DNA of 30,855 nt from Candidatus Roizmanbacteria bacterium (GTDB lineage Bacteria > Patescibacteriota > Microgenomatia > UBA1406 > GWC2-37-13): assembly GCA_024653985.1 (NCBI GenBank), contig JANLIS010000055.1, positions 1-30,855 of the forward strand, in the 5' to 3' direction. The translations under genes were made by a program, and so were the position numbers. The notes beneath the pieces were generated by a model. The model saw only the letters and a list, made by a program, of their open reading frames with translations. It did not search any database and was not told the DNA's origin. Every line of letters starts with the position of its first letter. Within the stretch, counting starts at the first letter, position 1. This document shows, piece after piece, positions 1-6,782 of this stretch.

Positions 1-234
1 ATGAAACCGATGGATCAAGAAACGCCGATCTCAACTGAATTTATAAATGATAAACAAATAGTCTTTGATATCGTCTATGTTCCACATGAAACGAAATTAC
101 TAAAAGAGGCGAAAAAAAGAGGTGCGAAAATTATTCATGGAGTTGAAATGTTATTGCATCAGGGGACGGCCCAGTTTGAAATATATACTGGCCAAAAGGC
201 ACCTGAAGAGGTAATGAGGAGGGCAATAATATGA
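1..234 (+). CDS. aroE: Shikimate dehydrogenase, C-terminal fragment (5' end outside window)
   Basis: This is the last 77 residues of an AroE-type shikimate dehydrogenase, which reduces 3-dehydroshikimate to shikimate with NADPH. The visible part has the family's C-terminal signature: FDIVYVPHETKLLKEAKKRG followed by a G-x-EMLLHQGTAQFEIYTGQKAP block, where the Gln of the 'LxxQG' motif contacts shikimate. The ATG at position 1 aligns with an internal methionine of the family (the 'GMxPxxxETPI' stretch), so it is not the true start; the NADP-binding and N-terminal substrate domains lie upstream of the window. Its TGA stop overlaps the aroD start by 4 nt (ATGA), which marks a translationally coupled aromatic pathway operon. 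Confidence 0.82.
   Translation: MKPMDQETPISTEFINDKQIVFDIVYVPHETKLLKEAKKRGAKIIHGVEMLLHQGTAQFEIYTGQKAPEEVMRRAII
217..223 (+). promoter_or_regulatory. Shine-Dalgarno site of aroD
   Basis: AGGAGGG lies 7 nt before the aroD ATG at 231, inside the end of aroE. It is one of the few strong Shine-Dalgarno sequences in the window and fits an internal operon gene, unlike the promoter-proximal genes that look leaderless. Confidence 0.7.
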
Positions 235-860
235 ATAAAATAAAAATTTGTGTACCGGTTATAGGAAAAACTCTCAACGAGTTTTTGAAAAATCTTGATA
301 AAGTTCAGGAGGCCTCTTCAATGGTTGAGTTACGGGTAGATGGCTTAAATTTAACCCAAAATGATCTGATCTTGATAAGAAAAAGAATTAAAAAAGAAAC
401 CATTCTGACGAGCCGAAACAAAGAAATTATTTTGAGTTCACTGAATTTGGGATTTGATTTTGTAGACGTTGACCTTTTAATGATGAATGATCTGAAATTA
501 TCAAAAAATGATAGATCCAGGATAATCGTATCATTCCATGATCATAAAAAAACACCGGGGATCAACCGTTTGAAATTATTAGTTGATAAAATGAGAAAGT
601 TTGGGTCAGGAGTGATAAAAATCGCCACTGTCATCAACGATGATCAGGACGTAAAAAATTTATTTCAGATATTGCTCAATAAAAAAGAAAACGAAAAAAT
701 GATCATTATTGGAATGGGAAGAAGGGGGCAAATAACCAGGATCTTTGGTCCATTTTTAGGCTCATTTTTAACCTTTGCATCGACTCCTTTTGGAAAGACA
801 GCATCAGGTCAAATAGATATTAATAAAATGAAAAAAATTTATGAAATTCTTAATTTTTAA
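231..860 (+). CDS. aroD: 3-dehydroquinate dehydratase, type I
   Basis: Class I (Schiff-base) dehydroquinase, 209 residues, converting 3-dehydroquinate to 3-dehydroshikimate, the step just before AroE. Visible motifs are ELRVDGL near residue 34, the catalytic His103 in SFHDHKKTP, the Schiff-base Lys130 in VIKIATVI, and the substrate-binding GRRGQITRIFGPFLGS block with Arg170, followed by the ASGQI loop near 191. Length is slightly below the usual 220-250. The start is fixed by the ATGA overlap with aroE and by the AGGAGGG upstream. Together with aroE and aroC it forms an ordinary shikimate-pathway cluster; no insertion element is seen in this gene. Confidence 0.9.
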   Translation: MNKIKICVPVIGKTLNEFLKNLDKVQEASSMVELRVDGLNLTQNDLILIRKRIKKETILTSRNKEIILSSLNLGFDFVDVDLLMMNDLKLSKNDRSRIIVSFHDHKKTPGINRLKLLVDKMRKFGSGVIKIATVINDDQDVKNLFQILLNKKENEKMIIIGMGRRGQITRIFGPFLGSFLTFASTPFGKTASGQIDINKMKKIYEILNF

Positions 861-881
861 TTATTAATTCTTAATTTATTT

Positions 882-1973
882 ATGGCAGGAAATACATTCG
901 GACAACTATTTCAGGTGACGACTTTCGGAGAGTCCCATGGAGGGGCAGTTGGTTGTGTGGTTGATGGTTGTCCGCCAGGAATTGAAATCTCCCAATCAGA
1001 GATACAAAAAGATTTGGATAGGAGAAAACCGGGGCAAAGTAGGATAACAACACCTAGAAAAGAGGAAGACAAGATCGAGATCTTGTCTGGCGTATTTGAA
1101 GGAAAGACGACGGGCGCTCCAATTATGATGATGGCGAAAAATAAAGATGCCCGTCCGTCTGACTATGAAAAATTAAAGGACGTTTTTCGTCCTTCACATG
1201 CAGATTTTACTTATGAAAAAAAGTATGGAACCAGAAATTGGCAGGGATCCGGACGTGCTTCGGCTAGGGAGACATTGGCACGGGTAGCTGCCGGAGCAAT
1301 TGCCAAAAAATTCCTGAAAGAAAAATTAGGAATAGAATTTTTAGCCTATGTTGAGCAGGTGGGAAACATAAAGATTAAAGATGTAGGGGTCGGTCTTGAC
1401 CGACCCGAACTAATTGAGTCGAATATTATTCGTTGCCCTGATGAAAAAGTTGCTGAGAGAATGATTCAATATATCAATATATTGAAACGAGAAGGGGATT
1501 CGATTGGAGGGGTTATTATGGGTTTGATAAAAAACGTCCCGATTGGTTTGGGTGAACCGGTATTTGATAAACTGTCTGCAGATCTGGGCAAAGCAATGCT
1601 TTCAATTCCGGCCGTTAAGGGGTTTGAGATCGGTTCAGGATTTGAAGGGGTTAAGATGAACGGAAGTCAACATAATGACCCATTTACGACCAATAAACGA
1701 GGTAAAATTGGGACAAAAACTAACTTTTCCGGGGGAATTCAGGGAGGAATTTCCAATGGTGAGGATATATTTTTCCGGGTCGCTTTTAAACCGGTTTCAA
1801 CAATTAGAAAAGAGCAGTCGACGGTAAATAAAAATGGTCAAAATATTAAATTAGAAGCAACTGGTCGACATGATCCTTGTGTTTTACCACGGGCAGTTCC
1901 GATTGTTGAGGCAATGGCAGCAATAACTATAATGGATCATTATTTAAGAAATAAAACTTTATGTAAAGCGTGA
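882..1973 (+). CDS. aroC: Chorismate synthase
   Basis: Converts EPSP to chorismate using reduced FMN; 363 residues, the normal length. The family signatures are intact: GESHG at residues 16-20, RPSHAD at 103-108 with the conserved His106, the GSGRASARET block at 122-131, and GRHDPCVLPRAVP near the C terminus. The 21-nt gap after aroD is a run of A/T-rich 'TTAATTATTAATTC'-like sequence, a filler type seen before several genes here (10217-10228, 12890-12993, 17577-17688). No Shine-Dalgarno sequence is visible. It ends the first aro block and is followed by two short palindromic sequences. Confidence 0.95.
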   Translation: MAGNTFGQLFQVTTFGESHGGAVGCVVDGCPPGIEISQSEIQKDLDRRKPGQSRITTPRKEEDKIEILSGVFEGKTTGAPIMMMAKNKDARPSDYEKLKDVFRPSHADFTYEKKYGTRNWQGSGRASARETLARVAAGAIAKKFLKEKLGIEFLAYVEQVGNIKIKDVGVGLDRPELIESNIIRCPDEKVAERMIQYINILKREGDSIGGVIMGLIKNVPIGLGEPVFDKLSADLGKAMLSIPAVKGFEIGSGFEGVKMNGSQHNDPFTTNKRGKIGTKTNFSGGIQGGISNGEDIFFRVAFKPVSTIRKEQSTVNKNGQNIKLEATGRHDPCVLPRAVPIVEAMAAITIMDHYLRNKTLCKA

Positions 1974-1993
1974 CACTGAATTTTATTTCTCCG

Positions 1994-2023
1994 TGGGAAC
2001 CCTCCCCTTTTCGGGGACTCCCA
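1994..2023. repeat. Nested hairpin after aroC
   Basis: TGGGA...TCCCA encloses CCCC-TTTTC-GGGG. It is G/C-rich against an A/T-rich background. The tail that follows on the + strand is A-rich rather than T-rich, so it is not a canonical rho-independent terminator for aroC. It may be one more dispersed palindromic element. Confidence 0.4.
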
Positions 2024-2070
2024 AGTCGAAAAAAATTAAGTGATCCCGCTTTTACTGTTACCTGTCATCT

Positions 2071-2097
2071 GTCATCCTCGCGAAGGCGGGGATCCAG
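2071..2097. repeat. GTCAT-type palindromic element, half copy
   Basis: GTCATCCTCGCGAAGGCGG followed by GGATCCAG: one hairpin plus the central ATCCAG of the compound GTCAT element seen at full length at 3756-3816. The second hairpin and the closing ATGAC are missing. It lies 18 nt before the chorismate mutase start. Confidence 0.75.
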
Positions 2098-2115
2098 ACT
2101 ATTAATTTCAATATT

Positions 2116-2367
2116 ATGAAAAATAAACTTTATAGTTTTCGGAAACAAATTGATGCGTTGGATGAACAGATTGTTAATTTATTGGAAGAAAGAATGAAAG
2201 TGGTAAAGGAAATCGGCGTGCTTAAAAAACAACAAAACATTCCGCCCCTTGATTCAACCCGTTGGCAGGAAATAATTAAAACAAAAAAAGGTTATATAAA
2301 AAAAATCTGGGAAATAATTCACGAAAAGGCATTGAAAGTTGAAAGCAAGGCTAATAAAACACTTTAA
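2116..2367 (+). CDS. Chorismate mutase, AroQ type, monofunctional
   Basis: Small all-helical chorismate mutase (83 residues) making prephenate from chorismate. Compared from memory with the E. coli P-protein mutase domain (Arg11, Arg28, Lys39, Asp48, Arg51), this protein has Arg9, Arg26, Lys37, Asp46 and Arg49, a constant offset of two, so the active-site set is preserved. The C-terminal helix seems short: the Ser84/Gln88 equivalents fall at or beyond the C-terminal end. It stands alone rather than fused to TyrA or PheA and is followed 18 nt later by the TyrA-PheA fusion, so the enzymes from chorismate to phenylpyruvate and hydroxyphenylpyruvate are adjacent. Confidence 0.85.
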   Translation: MKNKLYSFRKQIDALDEQIVNLLEERMKVVKEIGVLKKQQNIPPLDSTRWQEIIKTKKGYIKKIWEIIHEKALKVESKANKTL

Positions 2368-2385
2368 TTAATTAAAGTATATTAT

Positions 2386-3750
2386 ATGAAAAAAATAGCA
2401 ATTATTGGTAATGGACGGTTTGGGCAGGTCCTTTTTAATTTATTAAGACAAGATTTTTTAGTATCTTTTTTTAATACAAAAAACTCAAAAACAGAAAATG
2501 ATCTAAAAAAAATCTATGAAAATGAAGTAATTTTTTTTGCCATGCCAATTTCTGTTTTTGATTCGGTAATTAAATTACACAAAAAACATTTTAAAGATAA
2601 TCATCTTTTAATCGACGTTTTATCAGTAAAAATACACCCGAAAAAGGTATTTGAAGAACATTTACGTGGCTTAAAAACTCAAGCTTTGCTGACCCATCCC
2701 ATGTTCGGGCCCGACAGCAGCAAAAATGGTTTTGATGATCTGCCAATAATTATTGACAAATTTAAAACCAATGATAAAAATTTTTCTTTTTGGAAAGATT
2801 TTTTCATAAAAAAAGGATTAAAAGTAATTGAAATGTCAGCTGAAAAACATGACCAATTAGCGGCAAACTCACAGGGTTTGACCCATTTTATCGGCAGAAT
2901 GTTGGGCGAATTAAAATTCGCCCCTACACCAATCGATTCAATTGGAACAAAAAAACTTCTTGAGGTAATGGAGCAGACATGTAATGATACTTGGCAGTTA
3001 TTTTCTGATCTGCAAAATTTTAATCCGTACACCAAATTAATGAGGATTAAATTAGGGCGGACATATGACCTGTTATACAATCAGCTTTTGCCTAAGAAGA
3101 TCAATAAAAAGAAAATTATTTTTGGGATCCAAGGTGGAAAAGGAAGCTTTAATGAAGAAGCGCTACAATATTGTTTAAAGACCAATTCGTCATTCTGGGG
3201 ACTCAGAGCGAAGCGTGGAGGACTCCAGAATTCCAAAAAAAGATTCTGGACAAGCCAGAATGACATTGTAATTAAATATCTCTACACAACCGAAAAAGTA
3301 CTAAAAAATTTACATGAGGGAAATATTGATTACGGTCTGTTCGCCATTCAGAACGCTGTTGGGGGAGTAGTTGAAGAATCAACTTATGCAATGGCAAGAT
3401 ATAAATTTAAAATAATTAATGAATTTCAAATTGTAATAAGGCATACCCTAATGAAAAGAAAGGATATCGGTTTGAGTTCTATTAAAACTGTTATGGCTCA
3501 CTCGCAAAATTTCCGTCAGTGCAAAAATAGTTTAAAAAACAAATATCCTAATCTGAAGCCAACGATCGGTCGGGGAGATTTGCTTGATACAGCAAGATGC
3601 GCCGAAGCGTTATCAAAAAATAATATTGATAAAAACACAGCCATTTTAGGACCAAAAATATTGGCTGAAATTTATGATCTGGAAATTATTGACGAAAATT
3701 TACAGGACAGTAAAAATAATCTGACCAGTTTTTTTCTTGTCAGCAGATAG
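2386..3750 (+). CDS. Bifunctional prephenate dehydrogenase / prephenate dehydratase fusion (TyrA-PheA)
   Basis: 454 residues. The N-terminal ~235 residues are TyrA-like: a Rossmann start IAIIGNGRFGQVL, a THPMFGPDS motif, and the helical EKHDQLAANSQGLTHFIGR dimer region, including the conserved His of the prephenate site. Residues ~243-454 are a prephenate dehydratase domain: FGIQGGKGSFNEEA, an NIDYGLFAIQNAVGG core, AHSQNFRQCKNSL and a NLQDSKNNLTSFF end. Two usual dehydratase motifs are altered: the 'ENS' is QNA and the 'TRF' is TSF, with the Thr kept. No ACT regulatory domain follows, so feedback control by phenylalanine is not evident. Residues 268-293 are a palindromic-element insertion. 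The roles are inferred from homology and from the chorismate mutase next door. Confidence 0.85.
   Translation: MKKIAIIGNGRFGQVLFNLLRQDFLVSFFNTKNSKTENDLKKIYENEVIFFAMPISVFDSVIKLHKKHFKDNHLLIDVLSVKIHPKKVFEEHLRGLKTQALLTHPMFGPDSSKNGFDDLPIIIDKFKTNDKNFSFWKDFFIKKGLKVIEMSAEKHDQLAANSQGLTHFIGRMLGELKFAPTPIDSIGTKKLLEVMEQTCNDTWQLFSDLQNFNPYTKLMRIKLGRTYDLLYNQLLPKKINKKKIIFGIQGGKGSFNEEALQYCLKTNSSFWGLRAKRGGLQNSKKRFWTSQNDIVIKYLYTTEKVLKNLHEGNIDYGLFAIQNAVGGVVEESTYAMARYKFKIINEFQIVIRHTLMKRKDIGLSSIKTVMAHSQNFRQCKNSLKNKYPNLKPTIGRGDLLDTARCAEALSKNNIDKNTAILGPKILAEIYDLEIIDENLQDSKNNLTSFFLVSR
3189..3264. repeat. GTCAT-type palindromic element inside the tyrA-pheA gene
   Basis: A 76-bp element bounded by GTCATTCTGG and its exact complement CCAGAATGAC, with an inner GACTC...GAGGACTCCAGAATTCC arrangement. 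It is read in frame as residues ~268-293, which are rich in Arg, Lys, Ser, Gly and Trp and have no counterpart in prephenate dehydratases. It falls between the first helix and the next strand of the dehydratase domain. Confidence 0.8.
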
Positions 3751-3755
3751 TTGTT

Positions 3756-3816
3756 TGTCATCCCCTTGAAAAAGGGGATCCAGTGTTTCTGGATTCCCGC
3801 CTTCGCGGGAATGACA
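3756..3816. repeat. GTCAT-type palindromic element, complete 61-bp copy
   Basis: This copy shows the whole design: outer TGTCAT/ATGACA, hairpin 1 ATCCCC...GGGGAT, central ATCCAG-TGTTT-CTGGAT, and hairpin 2 ATTCCCGC-CTTC-GCGGGAAT. The pieces can pair as a closed stem carrying two or three side hairpins. It lies between tyrA-pheA and the tyrS promoter; it could act as a transcript end, but there is no U-tract. Confidence 0.9.
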
Positions 3817-3836
3817 CAATTAGTTTAAAAAATATA

Positions 3837-3842
3837 TATAAT
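3837..3842 (+). promoter_or_regulatory. -10 box of tyrS, leaderless type
   Basis: TATAAT ends 7 nt before the tyrS ATG at 3850. Transcription would start at or just before the A of ATG, and no Shine-Dalgarno sequence is present. No good -35 is visible. Confidence 0.6.
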
Positions 3843-3849
3843 AAATCAT

Positions 3850-4974
3850 ATGACTACTCAAGATAAACTGGACCTGATAAAACAGGTTGGTGAAGAAATT
3901 ATTCAGGAAGAGGAGTTAAAAAAACTTTTGGAAAGTGGAGAAGAGGTGATAGCTTATGACGGTTTTGAGCCGTCAGGACAGATTCATATTGCTCAAGGAA
4001 TTCTTCGTGCCATAAACGTCAATAAAATGATCAAAGCCGGAGTCAAGTTTCGAATGTGGGTGGCCGACTGGCACGCAATGGCCAATAATAAAATGGGGGG
4101 AGATCTGGAAAAAATAAAAATTGTTGGAAAATATTTTATTGAAGTTTGGAGGGCATCAGGAATGGACCTTTCAAAGGTTGAGTTTATGTGGGCATCAGAT
4201 ATGGCCAAAAATTCCGATTATTGGAAGTTGGTTGTACAAGTTGGTAAATCAAATGCCTTAAAGCGCTTCATTAGAACTGCTGAGATGATGGGAAGAGAAG
4301 AATCTTTGGATAAATTGACCGGTGCTCATATCATCTATTCTTGTATGCAGGTAGCCGATATTTTTATGTTGGGAGCGAAAATTACACAACTGGGAATGGA
4401 TCAGAGAAAAGTAAATATGCTAGCCCGTGAAGTTGGTCCGATGTTAGGATACTGGAAACCGGTCGTCGTTTCACACCATATGTTGATGGGTCTTTCCAAG
4501 CCAGCCAACCCTGTACTAACCTCCGAGGTTAGAACTGGCTTGGCAGAGAGCGCTATTCAGCGAACGATTGAGAGAAAGATGAGTAAGTCAATGCCTGATT
4601 CGGCAATTTTTATGACCGATACAACCGAAGACATTAAACGAAAAATCAACAAAGCTTATTGTTTGGAGGGGGATATCAAAGAAAATCCTGTTCTTGAATA
4701 TTACAAATATATCGTCTTTGAGTCACTGGAAAAATTAGGAATAAGTGAAGTAAAAGTTGAAAGACCGGAAAAGTTTGGTGGAAATATTTCTTTCAAAACT
4801 TATGAAGATCTGGAAAAAACTTTCGTCGAAAAAAAAGTCCACCCTATGGATATAAAGGCAGTTTTGATCAAATATTTAGATCAACTGATTGAGCCGGTCC
4901 GACACCATTTTGAAGAAAATTCGGAGGCGAAAAAGCTATTAGAACAGGTAAGGTCTTTTCAGGTAACGAGGTAA
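3850..4974 (+). CDS. tyrS: Tyrosyl-tRNA synthetase, archaeal/eukaryotic-like type
   Basis: Class I synthetase charging tRNA-Tyr; 374 residues. The sequence follows the archaeal/eukaryotic TyrRS pattern rather than bacterial TyrRS: YDGFEPSGQIHIAQG (HIGH-equivalent HIAQ at 46-49), FRMWVADWHAMANNKMGGDL, GMDQRKVNMLARE, and KMSKS at 243-247. There is no bacterial S4-like C-terminal domain. Residues ~218-233, just before KMSKS, come from a 41-bp palindromic repeat also found upstream of leuS. The neighbours are aromatic amino acid genes (TyrA-PheA upstream, a tryptophanase/TPL-family enzyme downstream). The start is supported by the TATAAT box 7 nt upstream. Confidence 0.88.
   Translation: MTTQDKLDLIKQVGEEIIQEEELKKLLESGEEVIAYDGFEPSGQIHIAQGILRAINVNKMIKAGVKFRMWVADWHAMANNKMGGDLEKIKIVGKYFIEVWRASGMDLSKVEFMWASDMAKNSDYWKLVVQVGKSNALKRFIRTAEMMGREESLDKLTGAHIIYSCMQVADIFMLGAKITQLGMDQRKVNMLAREVGPMLGYWKPVVVSHHMLMGLSKPANPVLTSEVRTGLAESAIQRTIERKMSKSMPDSAIFMTDTTEDIKRKINKAYCLEGDIKENPVLEYYKYIVFESLEKLGISEVKVERPEKFGGNISFKTYEDLEKTFVEKKVHPMDIKAVLIKYLDQLIEPVRHHFEENSEAKKLLEQVRSFQVTR
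4504..4544. repeat. 41-bp palindromic repeat (GCCAA...TTGGC), copy in tyrS
   Basis: GCCAA, 7 nt, CTAACCTCCGAGGTTAG, 7 nt, TTGGC. Arm lengths and spacings are identical to the copy at 14750-14790. Here it is coding, in frame, in the loop before the KMSKS motif of TyrRS. Confidence 0.9.
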
Positions 4975-4981
4975 AAATCTC

Positions 4982-5008
4982 TTGAACATTTAAAACAAAT
5001 ATGATAAT
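4982..5008 (+). promoter_or_regulatory. Possible promoter of the tryptophanase-like gene
   Basis: TTGAAC, 15 nt, GATAAT, then 9 nt to the ATG at 5018. The spacer is short, so the -35 assignment is weak; the -10 position fits the leaderless pattern of the window. Confidence 0.35.
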
Positions 5009-5017
5009 TTATCCCTA

Positions 5018-6508
5018 ATGAGTTTATCATCGCTGATAAAATATTTTCCTGACGAAAGAAAATTAACAACCTCACCTCGTCCCTACATTAATCATTCAGT
5101 TGAGTTTAAAAAAAGCTATTCTTCAGTTGAACGGGCTAAAATGCTGGAAAAAGTCGGCTTAAATGTTTTCTTTTTTCCGGCTGAGATGATAACCGGTTGT
5201 GATTTTTTATCCGATTCAGGGACAACCACAATGACCAACAAGCAATGGGCGAATCTCCACTTGGGAGATGAGTCTTATGGCTCAAACCGTGGTTATTTTC
5301 AGTTAATTAAAGTCATTAGAGAAACTTTCGGCGAAGAATTTTTTAACAGTCCGGAACTAGGAAAGCCAAATGCTTTTCTTTTTCATCAGGGCCGACCCTG
5401 CGAGGATGCTTTATTTACTGCGCTTGGCAGACTCGGAGGCGGTCAAATAATTCCCAGTAACGGCCACTTTGATACGACAGCCGCCAACATCGAGATTAAC
5501 AAAATAAAGGCGGTCAATCTTTTTTCTAAAGAATTGACTGACGAAAAAAGTACCTCGTATTTCAAAGGAAACATGGACACGGCAAAACTTAAGAAATTAT
5601 TAGAATCAGATCATCAAAAAATCCCATTGGTCTATATGACAATCACCAACAATACTGGCGGCGGCCAACCAGCCTCTCTATCAAACATCAGAGAAGTCGC
5701 TGGAATTGTCCACAGCTTCCATCTGCCGTTTTTTATTGATGCCTGCCGTTTTGCCGAAAATGCCTGGTTTATAAAAACTTATGAAAAAGAATATAAAAAT
5801 AAATCTATCCCGGAAATTGTCAGAAAAATATTCAGTTATTGTGATGGTATAACTATCAGTTTTAAAAAAGACGGGTTGGTTAATATGGGCGGAGGCCTTT
5901 TTATTAAAAATGATGGTTTTTTTATGAAAAAATATCCCAGATTGCCGGAAGCGATTTTGGACTATCAAATTGTTAAAGAGGGTCACCCAACTTATGGCGG
6001 AATGTCAGGGCGTGATATTATGGCGCTTGTAGAAGGATTGAAAACAATTGTTAACGAAGATTATTTGACCTATCGTATCATTCAAGTTCAACGGTTTGGC
6101 CAGGCAATGTTGGATAATAATATACCGGTGATAAATCCGATTGGGGGTCATGCCGTGTATTTAGATATCAACAAGTTTTTTAAAGGGACAAAGATGAAAC
6201 CAGAGGATTTTGGTGGAATTTCCTTGACAGCTTTGCTTTTGTCCTTATATGGTCATCGGGCTTGTGAGCTTGGATATTTTGCCTTTGGTTCATATGATAA
6301 AAAAACCGGTATTGAAACTCATCCGGACGTTAATTTTGTCCGGTTTGCCGTTCCCCGTCTGCGCTATGAAGATAAAGATTTATTATCAGCGGTTGAAGCG
6401 GTCAAAGCTCTCCATGATAATCGTGATTTAATTCCAAAAGTTAAAGTAATTTATGGGAGAGACCTAACCCTGCGCCATTTTAAATCCTGGTTTGCATTTG
6501 AAAAATAA
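5018..6508 (+). CDS. Tryptophanase / tyrosine phenol-lyase family PLP enzyme (beta-eliminating lyase)
   Basis: 496 residues, fold-type I PLP enzyme of the TnaA/TPL family, which splits tryptophan or tyrosine into indole or phenol plus pyruvate and ammonia. Visible: LSDSGTTTMTNKQWA, GDESYGSNRGYF (Tyr87), the HQGRPCED loop, TITNNTGGGQPASLSN, Asp241 and Arg244 in DACRFAEN, and the PLP lysine in SFKKDGLVNMGG (most likely Lys284). Context motifs (NKSIPEIV..FSYCDG, GMSGRDIMALVEGL, NPIGGHAVYLD) look somewhat more TPL-like. However, the site where TPL has its substrate Arg (MERG) reads CELG here, closer to tryptophanase VEIG. Substrate is therefore undecided. No TnaC-like leader peptide is possible in the 43-nt gap to tyrS. 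Confidence 0.85.
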   Translation: MSLSSLIKYFPDERKLTTSPRPYINHSVEFKKSYSSVERAKMLEKVGLNVFFFPAEMITGCDFLSDSGTTTMTNKQWANLHLGDESYGSNRGYFQLIKVIRETFGEEFFNSPELGKPNAFLFHQGRPCEDALFTALGRLGGGQIIPSNGHFDTTAANIEINKIKAVNLFSKELTDEKSTSYFKGNMDTAKLKKLLESDHQKIPLVYMTITNNTGGGQPASLSNIREVAGIVHSFHLPFFIDACRFAENAWFIKTYEKEYKNKSIPEIVRKIFSYCDGITISFKKDGLVNMGGGLFIKNDGFFMKKYPRLPEAILDYQIVKEGHPTYGGMSGRDIMALVEGLKTIVNEDYLTYRIIQVQRFGQAMLDNNIPVINPIGGHAVYLDINKFFKGTKMKPEDFGGISLTALLLSLYGHRACELGYFAFGSYDKKTGIETHPDVNFVRFAVPRLRYEDKDLLSAVEAVKALHDNRDLIPKVKVIYGRDLTLRHFKSWFAFEK

Positions 6509-6511
6509 AAT

Positions 6512-6763
6512 ATGGAAATGAATAAAAAACTTTTTGTCGGAAATATAAATTTTGACGTCAAAGATATTGAGTTAGAAGAACTATTTAAGACGGTTGGAAA
6601 GGTCTTAACGGCAGAAATTGTCCGGTTTTTTGATAAAAAATCGAAGGGATTTGGATTCGTAGAAATGGAAACGGTTGAAGAAGCAAAGGCGGCAATAGAA
6701 AAACTAAATGAAAGTGAATATAAAGGAAGAAAGATCATTGTAACGGAGGCAAGACCTTCATAA
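6512..6763 (+). CDS. RRM-domain RNA-binding protein
   Basis: 83-residue single RNA recognition motif. RNP2 is LFVGNI (7-12) and RNP1 is KGFGFVEM (45-52), both with the aromatic residues that stack on RNA bases; the protein ends right after the last strand (KIIVTEARPS), with no Gly-rich tail. Such stand-alone RRM proteins occur in cyanobacteria and other bacteria, where roles in cold response or RNA localisation have been proposed. It begins 3 nt after the stop of the preceding lyase gene, so it is probably co-transcribed with it. A second ATG lies two codons in (6518); I keep the first. Confidence 0.88.
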   Translation: MEMNKKLFVGNINFDVKDIELEELFKTVGKVLTAEIVRFFDKKSKGFGFVEMETVEEAKAAIEKLNESEYKGRKIIVTEARPS

Positions 6764-6766
6764 ATC

Positions 6767-6775
6767 TGCTATATT
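6767..6775 (+). promoter_or_regulatory. Extended -10 box of the exchanger gene, leaderless type
   Basis: TGC-TATATT ends 7 nt before the ATG at 6783. Confidence 0.6.
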
Positions 6776-6782
6776 TTAATTA

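Noticed and set aside
2904..2923. GGGCGAATT-AA-AATTCGCCC palindrome in the TyrA domain as an insertion
   Set aside because: The protein aligns with TyrA family sequence through this point without an obvious gap, so the palindrome may be chance or a replacement rather than an added segment.
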